A stretch of 64,000 nt of DNA from assembly GCA_034003325.1 (NCBI GenBank), contig JAVEYW010000011.1:1-64000 (forward strand), read 5' to 3'. The notes beneath the pieces were generated by a model. The model worked only from the letters and a program-made list of their open reading frames with translations. It searched no databases and was not told the origin of the DNA. The position numbers and the translations under genes were made by a program. Numbering within the stretch: the stretch's first letter is position 1; every line of letters starts with the position of its first letter. The DNA comes from Desulfobacterales bacterium. GTDB lineage: Bacteria; Desulfobacterota; Desulfobacteria; Desulfobacterales; JAFDDL01. This document shows positions 51,717 to 61,734 of this stretch, in pieces.

Positions 51717-53606
51717 ATGATAGACAATAAACATGAACTCAAAGTGCTGATGCTGGATGCAGCCACCGGCTTTTATCGCATGCAACGTTACCGTGTCGGC
51801 GATTTTTTCGGCCCCGTGGACCTGGGGATTCATCTGGCCTTCAAGCATAACGCCTTGACCATCGGCGCCGGGCTTTTGGCCGGCTCTGTTTTTCCCGGAT
51901 CCAACCGGCTAATATTCGCAGGCATCTCTCCCTGCTGGCACGGTTTTTATGTCTCCTCCATGGGTGGCGCGGCCCTGGTTTTTGACAACCTCGGGATCAA
52001 TATGCTCAGCCTGGTCGGCAAAGCCCCGCATCCTTCGCTTTTGTACCTGAACCGCAGCCACGGCGAAGAAATCAAAGTGGAACTGATTCAGGTCGTACCC
52101 GAACAGATCTGGGAATCCGGCCGCCAAGGAGTGTATGCCGTAATGGAAGCCGCCATCCGAATGTTCGGTCCGAGGTATGAAAAGGATCCCCGGGTGCTGG
52201 CCGTCGGTCCGGCCGCCTGCTTTACCGATTTTGGCGCCATTGGGTCCGCTCCGGTGAAAAAGGGGGAACTGACTCATGTGGACACCTGGGCTGGCAGGGG
52301 GGGCTTCGGCAGCAAGTTGTTTCAGGAGCACGGTCTTTTGGGCATCATCTACGGCGGAACGCATATCGACGATGATTTTCGCGATCGCTCCGTGGCGGAC
52401 GAATGGTTTCAGGATAAATTCAACCAGCGCATGGCAGCCAAAGACATGGAGGCCACCACCAAGTACCGATACGACCCGAAATTCAATACCGGCGGTACGT
52501 TCGGGATCAATTACGCCGCCATGGACGGCGATATCCTGGCATTCAATTATCGCACCATCCACTGGCGTCAGGAAAAGCGGCGAGATCTTCACGAACGGTT
52601 TATCCTGAACCACTACCTCAAACAGTTCAATGAAGAGACCATAGAAGCCAAACAGCAGCGGACGTGTGGAGAACCTTGTGCGGCGGTGTGTAAAAAAATG
52701 CATGGCATATTCAAGAAAGACTATGAGCCCTACCAGACCATGGGCCCTTTATGCGGCGTCTTCGATCAGCGGGCTGCCGAACAACTCAACCACCATGCCG
52801 ACCGCTTGGGTTTCGATGCCATTTCCGTCGGTGGGACCCTTGCCTGGCTCATGGATTGCCTGGACGATGGTCTGATCACACCGGCATCGTTGGGTGTAAC
52901 TCAAAAGCCCAGGTGGGAGATGGCGACGTTTGATGTGGTGAGCGATTCCATGCATAATGCCGAACTGGGCATGGCGCTCCTGAATCAGATGATTCTGCCC
53001 GGCGGGAAAATATCGCTGCAATTCGGGGTTCGGAAATTTGCACGCCGGTTATCACGGGAAAAGGGCCGGGCGGTGCTGGATCGATTCGTATACAATGCCT
53101 TTGCCCGCCAGGGCTGGATGGTTCCCAACCAGTACTGGACACCCGGTGCTTTAGCGCCCATGGCCATCACGGGCAAATATTACATGCACTACGGCCGTGA
53201 CTTCCTGCCGCCCCGTGAACTGGGAAGAGAAAATGCCCGTCGCATGCTCAAGGAGCTGATACTGGACAATCTCGGGTTTTGCCGTTTTCACCGCGCCTGG
53301 GCGGAAACACTGCTTCCCGAGATCCTGAACAACCTCTTCGGGGAAAAGGATGCGTTTCTGCGCTCGATCACCCTGACTGCAAGCCGCATCACCAGCCGGA
53401 ATGCATCCGTGTTCTGGGAGTCGGAACGTAACATGGACATGGTGTTTGAATTCCTGAAGAACAAAAAACGGATCGACGGGGCCAACCACCCTGAGCTGGA
53501 CCGCTGGATCGAGTTTTTCACACGCGATAAGCATGCCGCCGCCTACGAATTCTGGTATGACATGCACAAAGGCATCCATGAAATGCTTCGGGAATATCCG
53601 GTGTGA
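51717..53606 (+). CDS. Aldehyde:ferredoxin oxidoreductase family protein (tungsten/molybdenum pterin)
   Basis: 629 residues, normal length. N-terminal AOR fold with GSNRLIFAGISPC near residue 61, the pterin-binding RGGFGSKLFQEHGL, the Fe-S motif RTCGEPCAAVCKKMHG (C-x3-C-x3-C, where CxxCxxxC is the commoner spacing), and a late Cys in NLGFCRFHRAW. Oxidises aldehydes or related carbonyls with ferredoxin as partner. AAGGAGGGGTATCCC precedes ATG 51717. The substrate is unknown. Confidence 0.88.
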   Translation: MIDNKHELKVLMLDAATGFYRMQRYRVGDFFGPVDLGIHLAFKHNALTIGAGLLAGSVFPGSNRLIFAGISPCWHGFYVSSMGGAALVFDNLGINMLSLVGKAPHPSLLYLNRSHGEEIKVELIQVVPEQIWESGRQGVYAVMEAAIRMFGPRYEKDPRVLAVGPAACFTDFGAIGSAPVKKGELTHVDTWAGRGGFGSKLFQEHGLLGIIYGGTHIDDDFRDRSVADEWFQDKFNQRMAAKDMEATTKYRYDPKFNTGGTFGINYAAMDGDILAFNYRTIHWRQEKRRDLHERFILNHYLKQFNEETIEAKQQRTCGEPCAAVCKKMHGIFKKDYEPYQTMGPLCGVFDQRAAEQLNHHADRLGFDAISVGGTLAWLMDCLDDGLITPASLGVTQKPRWEMATFDVVSDSMHNAELGMALLNQMILPGGKISLQFGVRKFARRLSREKGRAVLDRFVYNAFARQGWMVPNQYWTPGALAPMAITGKYYMHYGRDFLPPRELGRENARRMLKELILDNLGFCRFHRAWAETLLPEILNNLFGEKDAFLRSITLTASRITSRNASVFWESERNMDMVFEFLKNKKRIDGANHPELDRWIEFFTRDKHAAAYEFWYDMHKGIHEMLREYPV

Positions 53607-53658
53607 CGAGACATTTTCCGGTAACGACGGTTAGCTCATTCATCATTGAGAGGAGTTA

Positions 53659-56400
53659 ATGAAACAAAAAGAACATGCCTGCCGGTTGTGTGAAGAAAAA
53701 TGGCACGCCTTTGAAGAACAGGATGTTTACCAGCAGCTTCAGTCCGGAGTGGATGGGCTGGACGATCAGGAGGCGGAACGACGGCTGGTATACTACGGAC
53801 CCAACACCCTGCCCGTCAAGGAACCGCCCACGATCTGGGCCATCCTGCTGCATCAGGTCCTCAACCCGCTGATATTCATTTTGTTGGCGGCGGCAGTCGC
53901 TTCGCTGGCCATCGGGGAAGGCGTTGATGCCGTGTTTATTCTCATCGTCATTGTTCTGAACAGCGGCCTGGGGGCCTATCAGGAGTATCAGGCCGAAAAG
54001 AGCGCCGCCGGCCTCCAGCGGCTGCTCAAGATCATGGCGCGGGTGCGACGAGGGGGCAAGGAGGTGGACATTCCCGCCGAAGGGGTGGTGCCGGGCGACA
54101 CTGTGCTTCTGGAATCTGGCAACAAAGTGCCGGCCGACCTGCGTTTGTTCCAGGTCAACAGCCTCGCGGCCGACGAAAGCTTTCTGACCGGCGAATCCAT
54201 CGCTTCGGAAAAGACAACTGGGCCACTGCCTGAAGAAACCGTTGTGGGGGACCGCAAGAACATGGCCTTTGCCGGATCGACCATTACCTCCGGCAGGGGG
54301 ATCGGGATCGTCGTCGGCACCGGTACAGAGACCCAGGTGGGCATTATCGCCCAAACCGTCACCGAATCGGAAAGCGGTAAACCCCCGCTGGTGCTGCGGA
54401 TGGAACGGTTCGTCAAACACATCAGCATCCTGGTGCTGGTGATCAGCGCCGGTCTTGCACTTCTTCTGTGGACCCAGGGCCGAGATCTTACGGCGATTTT
54501 CTTCTTTGTGGTGGCCCTGGCGGTTTCGGCCATTCCCGAAGGCCTTCCCGTTGCGCTCACGGTTGCGCTCTCCATCGCCACCAAACGAATGTCCGCCCGA
54601 AACGTCATCGTACGCAAGCTCACAGCGGTTGAAAGCCTCGGAAGCTGCACGGTGATCGCCAGCGACAAGACAGGCACCCTGACCGTCAACCAGCAGACCG
54701 TCCGTACCGTTGTCTTGGCGGATGGGCGAACCTTCGAGTTTTCCGGAGAGGGGTACAACGGCGAAGGAGAAGTTTCGGCGGGCGGAAGCAAAACCATATC
54801 CTCCGCCGATCGGGAGCGGCTGAGCCGGTTGGCGGAACTATCGATTCTGGCCAACGAGGGGTCGCTCGTCCAAGAAGCAGGTATCTGGAAACATCGCGGA
54901 GATGCGATGGATGTGGCTTTTCTTGCCATGGGCGTCAAGATGGGCCTAAATCCAGAACAGGTAAGAAGCGAGGTCCGAATCATCCGGGAAGTCCCCTATG
55001 AATCCGAACGGAAATATTCGGCGGTCTTTTTTGAAAAAGACGGCACCGGATATGTCGCTGCAAAGGGTGCCGTGGAAACGATGCTGGATTTTTGCAGCGG
55101 CATGGCTCGGGACGGCAATCCGGCGGATCTTGACCGGGAGGCCATCGAGCGGCAGGCGGAAGCCATGGCGGAAAGAGGACTGCGCGTGCTGGCCGTGGCC
55201 GGTGGCGAAACCGGAAGCGCCTCATCCGGCGGCCTTGCGGAAGAAATACCCCTTTCCGGATTACTTTTTTACGGACTGGTGGGATTCATCGATCCCCTGC
55301 GTCCGGAAGCCGTCGAATCGGTGAAGATATGCAAGACAGCCGGCATTCAGGTTCTGATGATCACCGGAGATCATCCCGCCACCGCCGGCACCATCGCCAA
55401 AGAACTGGGATTGTCCGATGACGATGAGCCGGTGGTTACGGGCGTGCAGTTGAGTAAGGCCGGTTCGCCGGACAGTCCGGCTTTCGAAAAGCTGGTGGCA
55501 TCGACCCATGTGTTTGCCCGTGTCTCGCCGACGCAGAAGCTGGAAATCGTCGATGTGTTGATCCGCCGGGGAGAATTTGTGGCGGTCACCGGCGACGGGG
55601 TCAACGACGCCCCGGCCCTGCGGCGGGCCAATATCGGCGTGGCCATGGGTTCGGGCACGGATGTCGCCAAGGAAGTGGGTTCCATGATCGTTGCCGACGA
55701 CAATTTCGCATCCATCGTGGCCGGGGTCGAAGAAGGAAGATTCGCCTACGACAACGTGCGCAAGGTGATTTACCTGCTCATTTCCACCGGTGCGGCGGAG
55801 GTGTTGATGTTTACCACGGCGATTTTTGCGGGCCTGCCCATTCCTTTGCTGGCGGTTCAGTTACTCTGGCTCAACTTGGTGACCAATGGTATTCAAGACG
55901 TCGCCCTGGCCTTTGAGGGGGGTGAACCGGGTGCGATGAAACGCACACCCCGAAGACCCGACGAAACTATTTTTGACGCCCAGATGATTTGGCAAACCGT
56001 TGTTTCGGGTGTGACCATCGGCGCGCTGGCTTTTAGTGCCTGGTACTGGATGGTGCGCGTGCAAATGATGGACGAGGCCGTCGCCCGCAACCTCCTATTG
56101 CTCTCCATGGTTCTACTCCAGAACGTTCACGTGTTCAACTGCCGGTCCGAGTCGACTTCCGCACTAAAGGTGCCGCTGCGAAGGAATGTCATCTTGATCT
56201 TTGGGGTGTTGGCGGCCCAGGGTATCCATATTCTGAGCATGTATCTGCCTTTCATGCAGAGAATCCTGGAAACCAAGCCGGTGGCCTTTACGCAGTGGCT
56301 TCTGATGCTGGCTCTGGCGATGGGGGTGTTGCTGGTGATGGAGATCTTTAAGCGGGTGAGCCAAAAGTTTGAAATCCAAAGGCGTATGACCATTGTTTGA
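53659..56400 (+). CDS. P-type cation ATPase, second type
   Basis: 913 residues. Actuator FLTGESIASEK, TM4 SAIPEGLPVALTVA, phosphorylation site ASDKTGTLTVNQ, hinge VTGDGVNDAPALRRAN, TM6 LNLVTNGIQDVALAFE. The TM6 motif (TNGIQD) differs from the first pump (TDGVPA), so the ion may differ. Overlaps the Na/Pi transporter gene by 8 nt. Confidence 0.88.
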   Translation: MKQKEHACRLCEEKWHAFEEQDVYQQLQSGVDGLDDQEAERRLVYYGPNTLPVKEPPTIWAILLHQVLNPLIFILLAAAVASLAIGEGVDAVFILIVIVLNSGLGAYQEYQAEKSAAGLQRLLKIMARVRRGGKEVDIPAEGVVPGDTVLLESGNKVPADLRLFQVNSLAADESFLTGESIASEKTTGPLPEETVVGDRKNMAFAGSTITSGRGIGIVVGTGTETQVGIIAQTVTESESGKPPLVLRMERFVKHISILVLVISAGLALLLWTQGRDLTAIFFFVVALAVSAIPEGLPVALTVALSIATKRMSARNVIVRKLTAVESLGSCTVIASDKTGTLTVNQQTVRTVVLADGRTFEFSGEGYNGEGEVSAGGSKTISSADRERLSRLAELSILANEGSLVQEAGIWKHRGDAMDVAFLAMGVKMGLNPEQVRSEVRIIREVPYESERKYSAVFFEKDGTGYVAAKGAVETMLDFCSGMARDGNPADLDREAIERQAEAMAERGLRVLAVAGGETGSASSGGLAEEIPLSGLLFYGLVGFIDPLRPEAVESVKICKTAGIQVLMITGDHPATAGTIAKELGLSDDDEPVVTGVQLSKAGSPDSPAFEKLVASTHVFARVSPTQKLEIVDVLIRRGEFVAVTGDGVNDAPALRRANIGVAMGSGTDVAKEVGSMIVADDNFASIVAGVEEGRFAYDNVRKVIYLLISTGAAEVLMFTTAIFAGLPIPLLAVQLLWLNLVTNGIQDVALAFEGGEPGAMKRTPRRPDETIFDAQMIWQTVVSGVTIGALAFSAWYWMVRVQMMDEAVARNLLLLSMVLLQNVHVFNCRSESTSALKVPLRRNVILIFGVLAAQGIHILSMYLPFMQRILETKPVAFTQWLLMLALAMGVLLVMEIFKRVSQKFEIQRRMTIV

Positions 56401-58063
56401 CGCGTGGAAATTTCTGGCCGGACTGGGCATTTTCCTGTTCGGGATGTTCATGATGGAAGAATCCATCAGGTTATTAGCCGGGCGGTCGTTGAAGGCCATG
56501 ATCCGACGGTTTGCCGGCACAAGGGCCAAGGCCTTATGCACCGGGTTTTTCAGTACTGCGGTGCTTCAGAGCAGCTCTGCAGTATCGCTCACGGTGCTGG
56601 CCTTTGTGGGCGCCGGGCTTCTGACCCTGGGCAATGCCATTGCGGTCATCATGGGCGCCATGGTGGGTACGACCCTTACGGCCTGGATCGTGGCCGTGTT
56701 CGGGTTTTCGATAAAGATCGATGCACTGGCCCTGCCCATGACCGGCCTGGGTGGACTCGGTTTGATCGCGCTGGGTAAATCGCCCCGCTATGTCCATCTC
56801 AGCAAGATCGTGGCGGCCTTCGGGTTTCTCTTTCTGGGCCTGGATTACATGAAAACCAGCGTGGAAACGCTTGCGGCTGCCATCGATCTGTCGACGCTGC
56901 CAAACCTGGGCCTATGGGTGTATGTTCTGACTGGAATCGTGCTGACCGCCATCATGCAGTCCAGTTCCGCTGCCATCGCCGTGATTCTCACCACGCTTTT
57001 TGCCGGCATCATCAACTTTGGGCAGGCAGCAGCCATGGTGATCGGCGCCAATGTAGGCACCACGGTGACTATTCTGATCGGCGCCATCGGCGGCATTCCG
57101 GCAAAAAAACAGACGGCGCTCAGTTCACTGATCTTCAACACGGGGACCGCCCTGGTGATGTTGCCCATGCTGTCTCCGGCCTTTTGGATTATTGGCCGCT
57201 TTTTCGATCCGTCAGACAATGCCGTGATGGGGATCGCCGCGTTCCATACCCTTTTCAATCTTGTCGGGGTTGTGCTCTTCTTTCCGGCCATTCCCGTGCT
57301 TGTGCGTTATCTGGAACGCTTCTTTCCCGAAGAGCGAACCATATTGAGCCGATTTATCAACAACACTTCTCCCCAGGTGCCGGAGGCGGCCACCGTTGCG
57401 TTGCGCAACGAGGTGTTGCATCAATTGGACTTGTCACTTGGTTTCATCGCCGATAGGTATCGTCTCAGCCCGCACCCTTCGCTCCCTGTCTTCGACCAAT
57501 CGTTAACGCCATCGCTGAGCGTTACGGCCATTCATTACAGAGATCTGGAGCGATTGCATGCCGAAATATTCGCCTTTTATGCCCGCATGCAGGCTCATGA
57601 AATAGAAGAAACCGAGGCGCTGCAATTGGAACCGGTGATCCGGTCGAGCCGCAGCATCATGAACGCAACCAAGAATTTGTTCGAGCTGCTTTCCGAAATC
57701 GAAGAGATCGGCAGGGACGACAACCCGTTCATGATCGAGGCTTATCGGGGCTTTAAGGCGCGGCTGGGGCGGCTGGTAGCACAAGCCGAAAAGGTCGTTC
57801 AGGCGCCCGGTGATGGAAACATAAATGAGGCGTTAAACAGTTTTTTCCAGTCAGTGGAAGCGGTGGACAAACGATTCATCGGGTCGTGCGCCAAAGCCGT
57901 TTCAGAAGGAACGGTCCGGGAGCACGAAGTGACCCGGTTGTTGATGGCCAACCGGTTTTTCACTCAATCCAACCGGATGGTGACGCTGAGCATGCAGGCG
58001 CTGACGCGTGGGGTTTCTTTTTCTGAGGACCGTGAGCATTCTCATGACGATGGCAACCTCTGA
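56393..58063 (+). CDS. Na/Pi cotransporter family protein with PhoU-like C-terminus
   Basis: 556 residues from TTG 56393 (MFDAWKFLAGLGIFLFGMFM). It has the repeated QSSSA motifs of the NptA/SLC34 fold: TAVLQSSSAVSLTVLAF and TAIMQSSSAAIAVIL, each with a following GANVGTT/GAMVGTT. Residues ~360-540 form a PhoU-like helical domain. It probably imports phosphate with Na+. The frame starts inside the last codons of the ATPase gene, an unusual TTG start without a clear ribosome site, suggesting translational coupling. Confidence 0.85.
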   Translation: MFDAWKFLAGLGIFLFGMFMMEESIRLLAGRSLKAMIRRFAGTRAKALCTGFFSTAVLQSSSAVSLTVLAFVGAGLLTLGNAIAVIMGAMVGTTLTAWIVAVFGFSIKIDALALPMTGLGGLGLIALGKSPRYVHLSKIVAAFGFLFLGLDYMKTSVETLAAAIDLSTLPNLGLWVYVLTGIVLTAIMQSSSAAIAVILTTLFAGIINFGQAAAMVIGANVGTTVTILIGAIGGIPAKKQTALSSLIFNTGTALVMLPMLSPAFWIIGRFFDPSDNAVMGIAAFHTLFNLVGVVLFFPAIPVLVRYLERFFPEERTILSRFINNTSPQVPEAATVALRNEVLHQLDLSLGFIADRYRLSPHPSLPVFDQSLTPSLSVTAIHYRDLERLHAEIFAFYARMQAHEIEETEALQLEPVIRSSRSIMNATKNLFELLSEIEEIGRDDNPFMIEAYRGFKARLGRLVAQAEKVVQAPGDGNINEALNSFFQSVEAVDKRFIGSCAKAVSEGTVREHEVTRLLMANRFFTQSNRMVTLSMQALTRGVSFSEDREHSHDDGNL

Positions 58064-58351
58064 GTTGTCTCATCGTTTTCAAAAAGGAGAGAAGCGAGTC
58101 GGAATAAAATCGGAAGGGCGGTTTTCCGGCCGCCATGAAGCTGTGCAGGACACGAGAGGTGCGCTATCAAAATTTTCCATAGGGCAAAGGGCTTCAGGGG
58201 AAGTATTCCCTCTTTTTTGTTGATTTGGCGTAACTTCCGTCTTGATAAACGCGCAAAAATCCATCAATATGTAGAATACGAACGGTGCCGCTGCTAATGG
58301 CATGGCAATGATGTAACTTTTTTGAATCAATCAGACCTTGAGGAGATCCGG

Positions 58352-60448
58352 ATGCGCCGATTTGTACCGTTAAATGTCATGGCCTGGTTCGGTTTGTTTC
58401 TCCTGATGAGTGGCTCGGACATCGGTTGGGCTTATAATCCTTTTCCGAAATACGAGAGCATTGTCCCCAATGTGGCGTTCTGGAAGAAGGTCTATTCCCG
58501 CTATTCCACCTCTCAAGGGATTATTCACGACAATTTAGACTTGAATATCATTTATGAAGTGGTCGAGTTGGCGCCGTTTGATGCGCCCGGCTCGGACGCG
58601 ATCAACAGCAAACGGAAAAATAAAGCGATCGAGAAGTATTCGGGCTTATTGCGCCGGTTGGCCCGCAATCCAAAAGCAATGGATGCCGAGTCACGGCGCG
58701 TGGCCCGGTTATTCGGGGCCAAGGGGAATTCGAAGACTTACAGACGTGCGGCCGAACGCATTCGCTGTCAATTGGGGCTAAAAGATCGCTTTAGGGCCGG
58801 GCTGATTCGCTCCGGCGCGTATCTTGAGGAGATTCGCGCAATTCTCAGGGCAGAAGGCCTTCCCGAGGATCTGTGCTATTTGCCCCATGTCGAATCTTCG
58901 TTTAACACGAACGCATACAGCAAGTTCGGCGCTGCCGGCATGTGGCAGTTTATGCCCGCTACCGGCAAGCGCTTCATGCGGGTGGATTATGCGGTCGATG
59001 AGAGGCTCGATCCTATTTTATCGTCCCGGGCCGCTGCGAAACTGCTCAAAGAAAATTATGCCGCTCTGGGCTGCTGGGCGCTGGCGCTTACGGCTTATAA
59101 TCACGGCACGGGGGGAATGGTGCGCGCCAAAGCCATTTACGGCAACTATCCGGCCATTCAAAAATATTATCAAAGTAAAAGCTTCAAGTTCGCTTCCCGC
59201 AATTTCTATTCGGAATTTCTGGCTGCCCGCGAAATCGCTTCCAATTATCAAACCTATTTCGGAAAGATCGATTTGGATCGGCCGACACCCACGCGCACCT
59301 TTACCGTTAAGCAATACGTCGCGCTGGGGGATCTCTGCCGGCACTATGGCATTGAGAGCCGGCGGATTAAAGAAATGAACCCCGCGTTGCGGCCGCCCGT
59401 CATTGCGGGCCGAAAATTGATTCCAAAGGGGTATGCCCTTCGGTTGCCGAGTGGCGGGAAGAACGTTAGCCCCTCTCTGTTGGCTGAGATACCCGCCGAC
59501 CTATATAAATCCGACCAAAAGCACAGCCGCTTTTATACGGTGCGGGCCGGAGATACCGCTTCAAAAATTGCCAGAGCGCACGGAATCAAGCTCGATGAGC
59601 TAAGAGCGGCGAATGAGTTGGACCACCGGGCGACGCTTTACCCGAGACAGGCGTTAAGAATTCCCGGTCCGGGGGAAAAAACGGGTCGCCGGTCGAAGAA
59701 GACGACCGGCGGGAAAGAGCCTTCTGTGGCAATGGCAACCGTGGCGCAGGCTGAAAAGGCCGATGCGGTGAAACCCGGGAAATCGAAAGAGCAGCTCGCC
59801 TATCCGAAACCGATCTTGGCGTCGGTGATTCCCCTTGGCCGAACGCATGTGGTTGAAAAGGACGCCGCTGCGGTTGCTGGTGCTGAATCGGGAAGCGGCG
59901 ACCGTCCCAATTTGGAAGTGGTTACCGCCGATGTGCGGATTCAAAAAAAGATGCGCGTCGGTGGCCGCCCGGTGGCCCTTATTCACGTCGAAGTCGAGGA
60001 AAATCTGGGCCGTTACGCTGAATGGGCGCGGGTAAGCGTTTCTCAGATTCGGAAACTCAACCGGCTGAGCAACAGCGGGGCGCTGCGTCTGGGGCAACCG
60101 CTTAAAATCCCTTTGCAGCATACCTCTGTTGCTGCATTTGAAGAACAGCGTTATGAATACCACAAGCGCCTGCAGGAGGATTTCTTTGCCGTTTATCGTA
60201 TTACCGGGTTGCAACCCTATCAGGTCGGTCCGGGCGAAACGTATTGGAAGCTTTGCTATGAAAAATTTTCAATTCCCTTCTGGCTCCTAAAACATTGCAA
60301 TCCCGAGGTCGATCTTTCGGCTTTGGGTATTAAACAGAAACTGATCATTCCCAGCATTGATCGAATCAGCGGCGATGAGCCCGGCGTGGAGGGGAATGCC
60401 GAGGTGGATTGGCGCTATTTGCCGGAGGCGGCTAACATGATCGCCTGA
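58352..60448 (+). CDS. Membrane-bound lytic transglycosylase with LysM domains (MltD-like)
   Basis: 698 residues from ATG 58352 (GAGGAG upstream; TTG 58322 is less likely). A signal sequence (FVPLNVMAWFGLFLLMSG) is followed by the SLT domain with LPHVESSFNTNAYSKFGAAG (catalytic Glu in ESSF), GMWQFMPATG and ALTAYNHGTGGM. LysM repeats include FYTVRAGDTASKIARAHGIK near residue 395 and another at ~630. It cuts peptidoglycan glycan strands. Longer than E. coli MltD because of a low-complexity linker. Confidence 0.9.
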   Translation: MRRFVPLNVMAWFGLFLLMSGSDIGWAYNPFPKYESIVPNVAFWKKVYSRYSTSQGIIHDNLDLNIIYEVVELAPFDAPGSDAINSKRKNKAIEKYSGLLRRLARNPKAMDAESRRVARLFGAKGNSKTYRRAAERIRCQLGLKDRFRAGLIRSGAYLEEIRAILRAEGLPEDLCYLPHVESSFNTNAYSKFGAAGMWQFMPATGKRFMRVDYAVDERLDPILSSRAAAKLLKENYAALGCWALALTAYNHGTGGMVRAKAIYGNYPAIQKYYQSKSFKFASRNFYSEFLAAREIASNYQTYFGKIDLDRPTPTRTFTVKQYVALGDLCRHYGIESRRIKEMNPALRPPVIAGRKLIPKGYALRLPSGGKNVSPSLLAEIPADLYKSDQKHSRFYTVRAGDTASKIARAHGIKLDELRAANELDHRATLYPRQALRIPGPGEKTGRRSKKTTGGKEPSVAMATVAQAEKADAVKPGKSKEQLAYPKPILASVIPLGRTHVVEKDAAAVAGAESGSGDRPNLEVVTADVRIQKKMRVGGRPVALIHVEVEENLGRYAEWARVSVSQIRKLNRLSNSGALRLGQPLKIPLQHTSVAAFEEQRYEYHKRLQEDFFAVYRITGLQPYQVGPGETYWKLCYEKFSIPFWLLKHCNPEVDLSALGIKQKLIIPSIDRISGDEPGVEGNAEVDWRYLPEAANMIA

Positions 60449-60475
60449 ATCGGCAAAGCCGGAAGCTGGGATGGT
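60449..60475 (+). repeat. Partial copy of the REP-like end sequence
   Basis: AATCGGCAAAGCCGGAAGCTGGGATGG closely resembles AATCCGGCAAAGCCGGATGCTGGGATGC found at both ends of the 61588-63271 unit, with the CCGGC-AAA-GCCGG hairpin. Confidence 0.5.
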
Positions 60476-60548
60476 TTGCGGCCAACGACCTTCTCCGGTT
60501 ATTTCTGATAACGGGTTGAAAGGGCATAACCTTGTGCAGAATGCCGCG

Positions 60549-61316
60549 CTATTGCGCCCGGTCCTCATGATTGGCAGGTGCGGGAAGGATTTTTAAGTCG
60601 TCCACATCCGTGGTGCTGCCTTCTATCAACTGAACATCGTTGCGGGTAAGGATTTTGCCGTCCTTGGTGATCACCATGTTGTCATCCAGAACGAGAAACC
60701 CCATTGTTTTCATAACCTCTTTTCGATATTGGTATTCCTGCTCCATATGCTTTTTGCTGAGCATGTAATTGGAGACTACCCAAAACAATCCGAAAAGGAT
60801 GCCGGCGCCAACGAGTACGGCGGCGGCGATCAAAATGTAGGAAATCGCTTTTTCTCCGGCCTTGAAGATAAAAAGAAAGATATCATCTATCTTGTAAAGC
60901 AGCATGGCGCCGAGAACCAACACGAAGAGCGTCGGTACGAAAGGAACATGCCCCAGGCTGTGCAGCATGGAGTTGAACTTGAAGACCCGGGATTTTTGAG
61001 CGCCTTCCTCGCCTTTGGGACTAATCGAGTCATCGATCGCAGGGTCTCCGCCGAAAATGTATCGGTTAAACGCGATGATAAACAGTCCCAGCAAAAAGGT
61101 AATCGCCACCGGGACGATAAACGCGACGTAAAAATAAAATTTCCAGGGGAAGGGACCCTTACCCGGTCCCAGATGACTCATGAAACTGATCAGAAAGATG
61201 AATATCTCGACACCAATGATAAAATAGATATAGTTCAGAAAATAACTGCGCAGCTGTTCCGGTGCGAACAAACCGGCGAGCCCCACATATTTTTCTTTTT
61301 GCCCTTTCGTCAACAT
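60549..61316 (-). CDS. Polytopic membrane protein of unknown function
   Basis: 255 residues. About four membrane segments: YFLNYIYFIIGVEIFIFLIS, FYFYVAFIVPVAITFLLGLF, FVPTLFVLVLGAMLL and YILIAAAVLVGAGILFGLFW. A soluble C-terminal tail has GFLVLDDNMVITKDGKILTR. No family motif recognised. It is the only complete minus-strand gene in the right half and faces the transglycosylase gene. Confidence 0.65.
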   Translation of the reverse strand: MLTKGQKEKYVGLAGLFAPEQLRSYFLNYIYFIIGVEIFIFLISFMSHLGPGKGPFPWKFYFYVAFIVPVAITFLLGLFIIAFNRYIFGGDPAIDDSISPKGEEGAQKSRVFKFNSMLHSLGHVPFVPTLFVLVLGAMLLYKIDDIFLFIFKAGEKAISYILIAAAVLVGAGILFGLFWVVSNYMLSKKHMEQEYQYRKEVMKTMGFLVLDDNMVITKDGKILTRNDVQLIEGSTTDVDDLKILPAPANHEDRAQ

Positions 61317-61587
61317 AACGCATATCCTAATATTACTAATTTGATCTTGATTTAAACCCTATATGGCAACCGCAGATGCGATCATCACTCACTTGTTATA
61401 AATTTGCGTTAATATCGGAACATTATCCGCTTGTCAAGCTGCGCGCGCGGGATCTATAACCGGGATGCCCTTCTTATCATCGGCGGATCTGTGGTATTAT
61501 GGTGCAATCATGATGAAATATGTCAAGTAACTTTTATTTGAAGGGGGCGCTGGCTGTCTGGCTCTCCCCCCTGTTGCCGGTGATAAG
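61317..61587. other. Intergenic region between divergent genes
   Basis: No coding frame seen. It must hold the promoter of the minus-strand membrane gene. A GC hairpin (GGGGG...CCCCC near 61543-61571) lies next to the inverted repeat that follows. Confidence 0.4.
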
Positions 61588-61712
61588 CTAATCCGGCAAA
61601 GCCGGATGCTGAGATGCTGGAATGCTGGGATGCATAAAAGTCATTTTCACCTTCAGCGAACAACCACGCAAAGGCGTGCATGTTTCTGGTAAAGGGTCTA
61701 AAATGATAGGGT
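61588..61712 (+). repeat. Inverted repeat, left copy (~125 bp)
   Basis: Begins CTAATCCGGCAAAGCCGG and contains tandem GATGCTG(A/G)(G/A)(A)-type units, GATGCATAAAAG and a hairpin (CACGCAAAGGCGTG) and ends TAAAATGATAGGGTG. The same series in reverse complement is at 63155-63271. The left copy has an extra ~12 bp of the short tandem unit. Confidence 0.85.
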
Positions 61713-61734
61713 GAAAACCGAGCTGGAGTTTACA

